A stretch of 5,091 nt of DNA, taken from Campylobacterales bacterium (lineage in GTDB: Bacteria > Campylobacterota > Campylobacteria > Campylobacterales > Sulfurovaceae). The notes beneath the pieces are model-generated. The model worked only from the letters and a program-made list of their open reading frames with translations. It was not told the DNA's origin and searched no databases. Shown piece by piece: positions 1 to 5,019 of the stretch. Position numbers and translations under genes: made by a program. Numbering within the stretch: position 1 is the first letter of the stretch; every line of letters begins with the position of its first letter. The DNA is taken from assembly GCA_014763905.1 (NCBI GenBank), contig JACXUN010000125.1, positions 1 to 5,091 of the forward strand, written 5' to 3'.

Positions 1-333
1 GTAAGAGTTCTTTCCAATATGCGAAAACTCTTTGGAACACATATTGATATCGGTAAGCTGGTTATTGATATCGCCAATAAAAAAGTCGAGTATGATAACA
101 AGATCGTTTCCTTAAACGGAAAGACGTTTGATATTCTCGCTTATTTGGCACTACGTGAAGAGCGAGTCTTTTCCAAAGATGAGATTATTAATGCTCTCTG
201 GGAAGAGCCGGAGTATGTGAGTGACAATACCGTCGAGGTAGCCATCAATCAAATACGAAAGCGTCTGAAGAGTATTTTAGGCTTTCAAGTGATTCATACC
301 GTTAGACGACGCGGATATAAATTTTCTTATTAG
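1..333 (+). CDS. hsrA: HsrA-like orphan response regulator, C-terminal DNA-binding half (5' partial)
   Basis: This is the C-terminal part of an OmpR/PhoB-type transcription regulator. The frame is open from base 1, and the codons before the first ATG (19) read as a normal receiver-domain end and linker (VRVLSN), so that ATG is internal and roughly the first half of the gene lies outside the window. The visible 110 residues form a winged helix: an N-terminal beta-strand region, the FDILAYLALREERVFSKDEI helices, the LWEEPE loop, the recognition helix NTVEVAINQIRKRL and the wing TVRRRGYKFSY. LWEEPE, VEVAINQIR and TVRRRGY closely match my memory of Helicobacter pylori HP1043/HsrA and its Campylobacter counterpart, orphan regulators that work without phosphorylation and are essential in those hosts. 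The winged-helix assignment is firm. The HsrA assignment is by recalled similarity, and the missing receiver domain, whose atypical acidic pocket would settle it, cannot be checked here. Confidence 0.8.
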   Translation, partial: VRVLSNMRKLFGTHIDIGKLVIDIANKKVEYDNKIVSLNGKTFDILAYLALREERVFSKDEIINALWEEPEYVSDNTVEVAINQIRKRLKSILGFQVIHTVRRRGYKFSY

Positions 334-348
334 TGTTTTCTTAGGAAT

Positions 349-378
349 CGATGGCTTTAGCCTCGCTCAATATTTTTT
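349..378 (+). terminator. Probable intrinsic terminator after the HsrA-like gene
   Basis: A hairpin lies 15 bases after the stop: CGA (349-351), one bulged T, GGC (353-355), loop TTTA, GCC (360-362) and TCG (363-365). It is followed by a run of six T at 373-378. The T-run starts seven bases after the stem, further than ideal, so efficiency is uncertain. A wider inverted repeat, CTTAGGAA (340-347) with TTCCTAAG (397-404), encloses it and could form a larger structure between the two convergent genes. On the - strand no T-run follows a hairpin, so termination of the hydrolase transcript is less clear. Confidence 0.4.
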
Positions 379-409
379 CGGGACTGAAGTCTCCGTTTCC
401 TAAGCGAAC

Positions 410-1021
410 CTACCTATATCGATTGTACTTGATATAGCTTATCCACTGGGGTAAGTTTTTTTGTTCTGCTTTTAGCGTAGTACTCATTCCATGTCCGGGA
501 TAGACGGTAAAGTCCTTTTTTATAGTAAGAGCTTTTTCCAAACTCTTGACCATCTCTCTCCCATCAGAATAAGGAAAATCCCAACGTCCAATTGAACCTT
601 CAAAGAGAAAATCACCACTTAACCATATATCCCCGATCTCTATAATACTGTTACCGGGTGTATGTCCGGGAAAGTGGCGATAGGTCACGCTGATCCCTTC
701 TATATCCAAAGTTTGATCCCCGTCAACCAACACATCGGCTTTGCTTTTGGGAGCTTTCCGCCCCAACGGATCTTTTTCCAGCATAAAAGCATCAGCTTTG
801 GGAACATAGAGCGGAATATTGAGCTGCTCCTGTAACGCTCCATTACTCCAGATATGATCATAATGTCCATGGGTATTGAGAATGGCTATCGGATTCTTAG
901 CATTTTTGAGTACCCACTGAGTAGCTCCGATACCGGGATCGATGATCAAATCCTTACCCTCAACGGTTACAATGTAACAGTTGGTTTGAGGTGGGCCCAT
1001 CGGTTGAATTTTAATCTGCAT
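410..1021 (-). CDS. Metallo-beta-lactamase-fold hydrolase (glyoxalase II / YcbL-like)
   Basis: This is a predicted cytosolic metal-dependent hydrolase of 203 residues. All zinc-binding motifs of the fold are present, numbered from the chosen start: THGHYDHI (His51, His53, Asp55, His56), HFPGHTPGN (His120), SGDFLF (Asp137) and YPGHG (His177). DPG at 28-30 and GSIGRWDFP at 142-150 match the short YcbL-like branch of hydroxyacylglutathione hydrolase relatives. The protein lacks the long C-terminal substrate-binding region of classical GloB. Thioester hydrolysis (lactoyl-thiol type) is a family-based guess; the substrate is unknown. The frame could start at 1051, overlapping the divergent ATG, but that start has no Shine-Dalgarno sequence. 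The ATG at 1021 has AAAGG seven bases upstream and gives the expected N-terminus MQIKIQPMGPPQTNCYIV, so it is preferred. A homologous hydrolase lies near lpxK in Campylobacter jejuni, as I recall. Confidence 0.9.
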   Translation of the reverse strand: MQIKIQPMGPPQTNCYIVTVEGKDLIIDPGIGATQWVLKNAKNPIAILNTHGHYDHIWSNGALQEQLNIPLYVPKADAFMLEKDPLGRKAPKSKADVLVDGDQTLDIEGISVTYRHFPGHTPGNSIIEIGDIWLSGDFLFEGSIGRWDFPYSDGREMVKSLEKALTIKKDFTVYPGHGMSTTLKAEQKNLPQWISYIKYNRYR

Positions 1022-1028
1022 TGAAAAA

Positions 1029-1033
1029 CCTTT
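1029..1033 (-). promoter_or_regulatory. Ribosome binding site deciding the hydrolase start
   Basis: Read on the - strand, AAAGG is followed by seven bases and then ATG at 1021. No comparable site precedes the longer alternative start at 1051, where the upstream bases are A/T-rich without a purine GG core. This supports trimming ten residues from the longest reading frame. Confidence 0.65.
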
Positions 1034-1037
1034 ACTA

Positions 1038-1043
1038 TATAAT
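1038..1043 (+). promoter_or_regulatory. -10 box for the DUF455 gene, predicting a leaderless mRNA
   Basis: A perfect TATAAT sits just before the DUF455 start codon. With the usual six bases between the -10 box and +1, transcription would begin at 1050, exactly the A of the ATG. There is no -35 hexamer at the right distance, which is normal for the main sigma factor of Campylobacterota. No Shine-Dalgarno sequence lies in the bases before the ATG, consistent with leaderless translation. A further promoter inside the hydrolase gene cannot be excluded. Confidence 0.45.
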
Positions 1044-1049
1044 TCTGCC

Positions 1050-1865
1050 ATGAATTTTTACGATATTTTAGAACAAGCATTAACAACATCTGATATCGCT
1101 CTCAAAGAGTCGTTGACACAACAGCTGTTTGAGTATTGTAGCAAAAATCTATTGATATCCTCTGAGGGATTCACACCCAAGGTTTTTGAAATACCCTCCT
1201 ATGCCGATCGATGTGAGATTGTCGCTCCCAATGCTCTCAAAGCAAGAAAAGATTTTGACAGCAATGAGGGATTGGCAACGCTAATTCATGCGATTGTGCA
1301 TATCGAGTATTCGGCTATTGATTTGGCACTCGATGCCGTGTATCGATTTCCACAGATGTCGCAAGCCTATAAATTGGATTGGTTAGAGGTGGCATTAGAT
1401 GAGATTCGCCACTATAAGATGTTGAATGCCTTACTTGACTCCTTGGGTTTTCAGTATGGTGATTTTCCTGTTCACTCGGGGCTTTTTGATGCCGCCAACC
1501 ATACCCGAACCGATCTGATAGAACGTATGGCAATTATTCCACGGTATTATGAAGCGGGGGGTTTGGATGTCAATCCGCAAATTGTTAAAAAATTGGACAA
1601 TAAACGAAAAAATCCGATGGTAAAAACTTTGATAGAGAGTTTAGATATTATCTATCAAGAGGAGATTGTGCATGTCCAGAAAGGTGACAGGTGGTTTAAA
1701 TTCATTTGTCAGGAGAGAAACTTAGAGACTGATATTTATTTTGATATATTAGAAAAATATAAACTTAGTGAGAAACATCGCCCTCATCTCAATGTTGATG
1801 CAAGGAAAAAAGCCGGCTTTAGCTGTGGTGAGATTAAAAAGCTGGCAGATGTTCCGTGTAGTTGA
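1050..1865 (+). CDS. DUF455 ferritin-like domain protein
   Basis: A 271-residue soluble protein of the DUF455 family (ferritin-like superfamily), a predicted helical bundle that may bind a di-iron centre. The expected carboxylate/His pattern is visible: HIEY (His84, Glu86), DEIRHY (Glu118 and His121), YYEAGGLDV (Glu168) and YQEEIVHV (Glu205 and His208). Other family hallmarks are YGDFP at 136-140, the RTDLIERMAIIPRYYEAGGLDV block and GDRWFKF near 212-218. Members are widespread but their reaction is not established; the fold is shared with tRNA hydroxylase MiaE and ferritins, so an oxygen- or iron-related role is only an inference. The start is set by TATAAT immediately upstream and by a natural N-terminus. 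It is divergent from the hydrolase, with little room for separate promoters, so the two may be co-regulated. No signal peptide or membrane segment is seen. Confidence 0.9.
   Translation: MNFYDILEQALTTSDIALKESLTQQLFEYCSKNLLISSEGFTPKVFEIPSYADRCEIVAPNALKARKDFDSNEGLATLIHAIVHIEYSAIDLALDAVYRFPQMSQAYKLDWLEVALDEIRHYKMLNALLDSLGFQYGDFPVHSGLFDAANHTRTDLIERMAIIPRYYEAGGLDVNPQIVKKLDNKRKNPMVKTLIESLDIIYQEEIVHVQKGDRWFKFICQERNLETDIYFDILEKYKLSEKHRPHLNVDARKKAGFSCGEIKKLADVPCS
1065..1070 (-). promoter_or_regulatory. Possible -10 box for the hydrolase
   Basis: On the - strand, TAAAAT lies inside the start of the DUF455 gene. It would start transcription near 1058 and give a leader of about 37 bases that includes the AAAGG ribosome site. 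A TATAGT at 1039-1034 is also present, but its start near 1027 would cut off the ribosome site, so it is less likely. In an A/T-rich region such matches arise easily by chance. Confidence 0.25.
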
Positions 1866-1903
1866 AAAATATAGAATAAATTTTAAAAATAAGTAAAAAA
1901 AAT

Positions 1904-1923
1904 TTAACATAGCTTTATGTTAA
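1904..1923. other. Perfect 8-bp hairpin between A-tracts
   Basis: TTAACATA (1904-1911), loop GCTT and TATGTTAA (1916-1923) form a perfect stem. A-runs flank it on both sides (1895-1902 and 1925-1933). Read on the + strand it has no following T-run, so it is a poor terminator for the DUF455 gene. Read on the - strand it is followed by eight T and would look like a weak, A/T-only terminator against leftward transcription. It could also be a protein-binding dyad upstream of the operon promoter. Confidence 0.35.
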
Positions 1924-1931
1924 TAAAAAAA

Positions 1932-1947
1932 AATATTTTAAAATATT
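1932..1947. repeat. 16-bp A/T-only palindrome
   Basis: AATATTTTAAAATATT is a perfect palindrome 35 to 50 bases upstream of the predicted -10 box at 1982. The whole gap 1866-2030 has only 23 G/C bases by hand count, so such palindromes are partly expected by composition. With the A-tracts around it, the segment is likely to be bent DNA and might act as an UP-like element or a nucleoid-protein site. Confidence 0.3.
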
Positions 1948-1981
1948 AAATGTTTCCAATTTATTTTAATACTAATCGTTG

Positions 1982-1987
1982 TATAAT
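1982..1987 (+). promoter_or_regulatory. -10 box of the DegT-like / lpxK / argB operon
   Basis: A perfect TATAAT lies in the only gap upstream of the three-gene operon. It predicts transcription from about 1994 and a leader of about 37 bases before the ATG at 2031. No -35 hexamer is found at 15-19 bases; instead there are T-rich blocks upstream (1961-1968), as in Campylobacterota housekeeping promoters. The ribosome site is weak: TAAAG ends at 2021, nine bases before the start. Confidence 0.55.
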
Positions 1988-1990
1988 GGC

Positions 1991-2004
1991 AATACTTAAG
2001 TATT
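1991..2004. promoter_or_regulatory. Perfect 14-bp palindrome over the predicted transcription start (candidate operator)
   Basis: AATACTTAAGTATT reads the same on both strands and begins three bases after the TATAAT box, so it spans about -3 to +11 of the predicted transcript. That position would suit a repressor blocking the operon promoter. Unlike the other dyads in this gap it contains G/C bases (ACTTAAGT core). Which protein binds it, if any, is unknown. Confidence 0.4.
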
Positions 2005-2030
2005 CTAAAATAAATATAAAGTGAAATGAG

Positions 2031-3167
2031 ATGCAAAATACAATAGAGTTTTTTAAACCGACCATTCATGAAAATACAACAAAATATATTAACGATGTAT
2101 TGACTTTTGCGGATAATACAAAAGTTAAGAAGTTGGAGAATGCATTTAAAGAGCTAATCGGATGCAAGTATGCTATTGCAACCAATAGCGGAACCTCTGC
2201 ACTACACTTGGCAATGTGTGCCTTAGACTTTAAAAGGGGTGATAAAGTTATCTGTAGTATTAATGTTTTTCCTTCAGTTCCAGAATCAGTGAGGCACTTT
2301 GATGCAGAGCCGATCTTTGTTGATATTGAGAGTGATTACTACAATATTGATTTAATAAAGCTGGAAAAAGCGTTAGAAAAAAATCAAAGCAAAAAACTAA
2401 AAGCCGTAATCGTCAGTCATACCGCCGGTAAAGTGGGTAATATGGAAGCAGTTTACGACTTAGCCAGAAACTACAATGTCAAAGTCATCGAAGATGCCAG
2501 CAACGCAATGGGAGCTGAGTATAACGGTAACTTTGTAGGGAATACGGGAGCGGATATTACGGTATTTAGTTTTGCACCACATTTGTGTAATTCGTTTATC
2601 AATGCCGGTATGTTGGTAACCAATGACAAAACGATTCACGAGCGGGCAGAACTATTGGTTTTCCACGGTATGAAACGTAAATCGTGTGATGAGTACGGGA
2701 ATGTTGATTATATCTACGATGTGGTAGATATCGGATGGAAATATGATATTTCTCAGCTGGAAGCGGCTTACTGTTTAGCTGATTTAGAGCATATCAGAAA
2801 ATCTATTGCCCGACGAAAAGAGATTGCGGCTAAATACAGTAAACTGCTTGCCAATACGCGACATGTCAGCTTGCCAAAAGTCGATGAAGGGCATGTCGTC
2901 TCTCAGTATATTGTAGAGATTGATAAGAACCGTGACCATTTTGTCAACCAGTTGAAAAAAGAGGGTGTCAAGATTGGTGTACACTATATGCCACTCCATT
3001 TAACCGAATATTATAAGACCAAATACGCCATGAAAGTATTTGATTATTCAGTAGCACTGGGATGTTTCCAACGGGTAATGTCACTGCCTATCTATCCCTC
3101 TTTGACCGATGCCGAAGTTGAAAAGGTATGTGAAGCGGTGAAGAAAGTAGCCGAACAGCATATTTAA
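2031..3167 (+). CDS. DegT/DnrJ/EryC1/StrS-family protein lacking the PLP lysine
   Basis: A 378-residue protein with the full fold-type I architecture of sugar aminotransferases, usual length 360-400. Visible landmarks are the phosphate-binding TNSGTSALHL (51-60), the pyridine-binding Asp155 in EDASNAMGA, the SF pair (180-181) that opens the Schiff-base loop, GWKYDISQLEAA (235-246) and the C-terminal LPIYPSLTDAEV. In active aminotransferases the loop reads SFxxxK followed by a Gly-rich GEGG segment. Here it reads SFAPHLCNSFINAG, putting Leu185 at the lysine position with His184 beside it, and GEGG is lost. The Asn usual in the GxNY loop is Lys237. The reading frame is clean, so this is not a frameshift. 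Lysine-less relatives such as ColD and the E1 dehydratase use His and PMP as sugar dehydratases; the His here is shifted by one, and the E1 iron-sulfur cysteine pattern is absent. It may be a PMP enzyme, a binding protein or a regulator. Its last base overlaps lpxK, suggesting a cell-envelope sugar role. Confidence 0.88.
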   Translation: MQNTIEFFKPTIHENTTKYINDVLTFADNTKVKKLENAFKELIGCKYAIATNSGTSALHLAMCALDFKRGDKVICSINVFPSVPESVRHFDAEPIFVDIESDYYNIDLIKLEKALEKNQSKKLKAVIVSHTAGKVGNMEAVYDLARNYNVKVIEDASNAMGAEYNGNFVGNTGADITVFSFAPHLCNSFINAGMLVTNDKTIHERAELLVFHGMKRKSCDEYGNVDYIYDVVDIGWKYDISQLEAAYCLADLEHIRKSIARRKEIAAKYSKLLANTRHVSLPKVDEGHVVSQYIVEIDKNRDHFVNQLKKEGVKIGVHYMPLHLTEYYKTKYAMKVFDYSVALGCFQRVMSLPIYPSLTDAEVEKVCEAVKKVAEQHI

Positions 3168-4090
3168 TGGTGTCAAACTTTAATTTTGTCTCTTTTATCG
3201 AGAGACTCTTCTTCAAACCCAGTATTTTGGACTGGGTTGTTATCTTCCTACTCTTTCCCTTAGCTTTCATTTACGGTATGGTGATGTTGATTCGGCGATT
3301 GATTACTTCGCCCAAACGATATAATGTTCCTATTATTAGTATCGGCAATTTGACTGTCGGTGGCAGCGGCAAAACTCCTTTTGTAATCGCTTTAGCTTCA
3401 CGATACGAAGAGACTTTTATCCTATCACGCGGATATGGGCGGCAAAGCCACGGTTTAATTGAAGTGAGTCAACGAGGCAAAATTGTAACAGATGTCTACC
3501 ACAGCGGTGATGAGCCGATGTTGATGGCACAGAGTCTGCCTCATGCTTCGGTGATTGTCAGTGAAAATCGAAAAATTGCGATTGATTTAGCGATTCAAAA
3601 AGGAGCAAAAGTTATCTTTTTGGATGACGGCTTTAATCGGGTTGATATTGATAAGTTGGATATTCTTCTTTTCCCGCAAAAAATCAGAAACTACTTTCCC
3701 TTTCCTGCCGGTCCATTTCGAGAGTTTTATTGGACAAAAGGTTTAGCCGATCTCAATCTAGTAGAAAATCATGATTTTCATCGATTGGTAGAGATTGATA
3801 ACCTTCAAAGCCAAATGGTTCTGGTCACCGCAATATCCAATCCGGAACGTTTAGATGCTTTCCTCCCTGAAGGGGTTGTGGATCGTATTTATTTAGAGGA
3901 TCATGCCTATTTTGATGAACAAAATCTGCACGATATCTTGGTGGCTTCAAATGCTACTTCTCTTTTGGTTACCGAAAAAGATGAGGTCAAAATGGAAAAT
4001 TTTAAGTTACCCCTTTCGGTAATGCGATTAAAATTGCAGATTAAAAATGAGGTTTTTGACAAAGTTGATAGCTATATCAAAAGCCATTAA
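3167..4090 (+). CDS. lpxK: Tetraacyldisaccharide 4'-kinase (lipid A biosynthesis)
   Basis: LpxK uses ATP to phosphorylate the 4' position of tetraacyldisaccharide-1-phosphate, giving lipid IVA at the inner face of the cytoplasmic membrane. The 307-residue protein, somewhat shorter than the common 320-340, has one hydrophobic N-terminal segment (about residues 22-42), then the P-loop GNLTVGGSGKTP (Walker A, Lys69), LSRGYGR (87-93), SGDEP (113-117), the LDDGF motif (142-146, followed by Asn rather than the common Gln), PAGPFRE (170-176) and the C-terminal VTEKDEVK (258-265). These in this order are diagnostic. The ATG overlaps the stop of the preceding gene in TAATG, so translation is probably coupled. 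In Campylobacter and Helicobacter lpxK usually sits next to nadE, as I recall; here the neighbours are the DegT-like gene and argB. Confidence 0.96.
   Translation: MVSNFNFVSFIERLFFKPSILDWVVIFLLFPLAFIYGMVMLIRRLITSPKRYNVPIISIGNLTVGGSGKTPFVIALASRYEETFILSRGYGRQSHGLIEVSQRGKIVTDVYHSGDEPMLMAQSLPHASVIVSENRKIAIDLAIQKGAKVIFLDDGFNRVDIDKLDILLFPQKIRNYFPFPAGPFREFYWTKGLADLNLVENHDFHRLVEIDNLQSQMVLVTAISNPERLDAFLPEGVVDRIYLEDHAYFDEQNLHDILVASNATSLLVTEKDEVKMENFKLPLSVMRLKLQIKNEVFDKVDSYIKSH
3188..3238 (+). other. Two tandem perfect hairpins in the first codons of lpxK
   Basis: GTCTCT (3188-3193) pairs with AGAGAC (3201-3206) across a seven-base loop. Ten bases later AACCCAGT (3216-3223) pairs with ACTGGGTT (3231-3238), again across a seven-base loop. 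Both lie within codons 8-24 of lpxK. No T-run follows, so they do not look like a terminator. They could affect mRNA stability or the coupling with the upstream gene, or be coincidence. Confidence 0.35.
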
Positions 4091-4093
4091 ATT

Positions 4094-4097
4094 GGAG
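4094..4097 (+). promoter_or_regulatory. Ribosome binding site for argB
   Basis: GGAG lies in the 16-base gap between the lpxK stop and argB, nine bases before a GTG. It supports GTG at 4107 as the start codon; no ATG lies nearby in frame. Confidence 0.7.
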
Positions 4098-4106
4098 TAA
4101 GTAAGC

Positions 4107-4958
4107 GTGAAAGAAAAAATCGAAGTGGTCAAAACGTTATTGGATGCGTTACCGTTTATCAAAAGATTTCGTGATGAAAAAATAGTGATCAAATATGGCG
4201 GCTCTGCTCAAACGAGTGATGATCTCAAGCGTCAGTTTGCCCAAGATATTGTATTGCTGCATACCGTTGGAATGAAACCGATTATCGTACACGGCGGGGG
4301 GAAAAGCATTACCGATCTGCTCAGAGACCTTGGGGTCGATACGAAATTTGTGGATGGACAGCGGGTTACGACCAAAGAGGTGATGCGGATTGCCGAAATG
4401 GTACTCAGCGGTGAGATCAATAAAGAGATCGTTTCCCTTCTTAACAGTCAAGGGGGCAAAGCGATTGGTATTTCAGGTAAAGATGCCAACTTCTTGGAAG
4501 CTGCCCCAAAAGATTTTGAAAATTTTGGCTATACCGGAAATATCCAGCATGTTAATCCAGAGATCGTTGACAATATTATCAATGATGGATTTGTCCCAGT
4601 AATCGCACCGATTGCCAGTGGTTCCAAAATTGGACATCCAGGATTCAATATCAATGCCGATTTAGCAGCCAGCAAAATTGCAATCGCGCTCAAAGCCCGA
4701 AAAGTACTCTTTTTAACCGATACGCCGGGGGTTTTAAATAAAGAGATGCACCTGATTACCAATTTGGATATCCAGCAGACCGAAGCACTCAAAGCAGACG
4801 GAACCATTAGCGGCGGGATGGTACCCAAGGTAGATGCCTGTATTGAAGCACTCCGCGGCGGTGTTAAAAAGGCTCACATTATCGATGGAAGAGTCGAACA
4901 CTCAATGCTGTTAGAGATTTTGACCAGTGCTGGTGTGGGAACCTGTATCGAACTCTAA
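4107..4958 (+). CDS. argB: Acetylglutamate kinase
   Basis: ArgB phosphorylates N-acetyl-L-glutamate with ATP, the second step of the acetylated arginine pathway in the cytosol. The 283-residue protein has the complete amino-acid-kinase fold: KYGGSA (29-34, Lys29 for phosphate transfer), HGGGKSI (62-68), DGQRVTT (83-89, substrate Arg86), GISGKDA (121-127), FNINAD (170-175), LTDTPGVL (203-210) and ISGGMVPK (224-231, Lys231). It begins with a helix of about 20 residues (EVVKTLLDALPFIKRF) before the first strand. This extension is typical of the hexameric, arginine-inhibited class and is absent from the short E. coli type, so feedback inhibition by arginine is expected. It starts with GTG, 16 bases after lpxK, and is the last gene of the visible operon although it is functionally unrelated to lipid A. 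Confidence 0.97.
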   Translation: MKEKIEVVKTLLDALPFIKRFRDEKIVIKYGGSAQTSDDLKRQFAQDIVLLHTVGMKPIIVHGGGKSITDLLRDLGVDTKFVDGQRVTTKEVMRIAEMVLSGEINKEIVSLLNSQGGKAIGISGKDANFLEAAPKDFENFGYTGNIQHVNPEIVDNIINDGFVPVIAPIASGSKIGHPGFNINADLAASKIAIALKARKVLFLTDTPGVLNKEMHLITNLDIQQTEALKADGTISGGMVPKVDACIEALRGGVKKAHIIDGRVEHSMLLEILTSAGVGTCIEL

Positions 4959-4972
4959 TAACCTGAGTTCGA
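4948..4972 (+). terminator. Inverted repeat across the argB stop, possible terminator
   Basis: TCGAACTC (4948-4955), made of the last coding bases and part of the stop region, pairs perfectly with GAGTTCGA (4965-4972), leaving a nine-base loop that holds the stop codon. A run of five T follows at 4982-4986 after an ATATA stretch. Alternatively a smaller CCTG/CGGG hairpin (4962-4965 with 4973-4976, one G-U pair) sits directly before ATATATTTTT and would be a more compact terminator. The right arm belongs to the 22-bp repeat described next. Confidence 0.4.
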
Positions 4973-4980
4973 CGGGATAT
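4959..4980. repeat. 22-bp direct repeat, copy 1
   Basis: The copy begins right after the argB stop codon; its core is ACCTGAGTTCGACGGGATAT (4961-4980). It is identical over 22 bases to the copy at 4998-5019, with 17 A/T-rich bases between them. A perfect match of this length at this spacing is not expected by chance. Confidence 0.85.
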
Positions 4981-4997
4981 ATTTTTGTGATTATTTT

Positions 4998-5019
4998 TAA
5001 CCTGAGTTCGACGGGATAT
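4998..5019. repeat. 22-bp direct repeat, copy 2
   Basis: This is the second perfect copy, 39 bases after the first. The 72 bases that follow (5020-5091) hold no supportable gene, tRNA or further copy; they include a T6 run at 5041-5046. The repeat may be the end of an insertion sequence or small non-autonomous element whose body lies to the right. The GAGTTCGA-type end recalls some insertion-sequence termini, but I cannot confirm this without a search. Confidence 0.85.

Noticed and set aside
1022..1051. Ten-residue N-terminal extension of the hydrolase from the ATG at 1051
   Set aside because: There is no ribosome site before 1051, whereas AAAGG lies seven bases before the ATG at 1021, and the family N-terminus fits the shorter start.
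1904..1923. Strong intrinsic terminator for the DUF455 gene
   Set aside because: The stem is almost entirely A/T and is followed by an A-run, not a T-run, on the + strand.
2565..2620. A frameshift or sequencing error hiding the DegT lysine
   Set aside because: The frame is open throughout, and from SF to the Gly-Met pair the spacing equals that of normal members, so Leu185 aligns without gaps. A point substitution error cannot be excluded, but several neighbouring residues are also changed.
4149..4451. 100-codon - strand reading frame inside argB
   Set aside because: It is antisense to conserved argB motifs and matches no protein family I recognise.
4529..4828. 99-codon - strand reading frame inside argB
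   Set aside because: It is antisense to an intact, strongly conserved gene and has no motif or initiation signal; it is a shadow of argB codon use.
4959..5019. Direct repeats as a CRISPR array
   Set aside because: There are only two copies, the spacer is 17 bases, and no cas gene or leader is visible.
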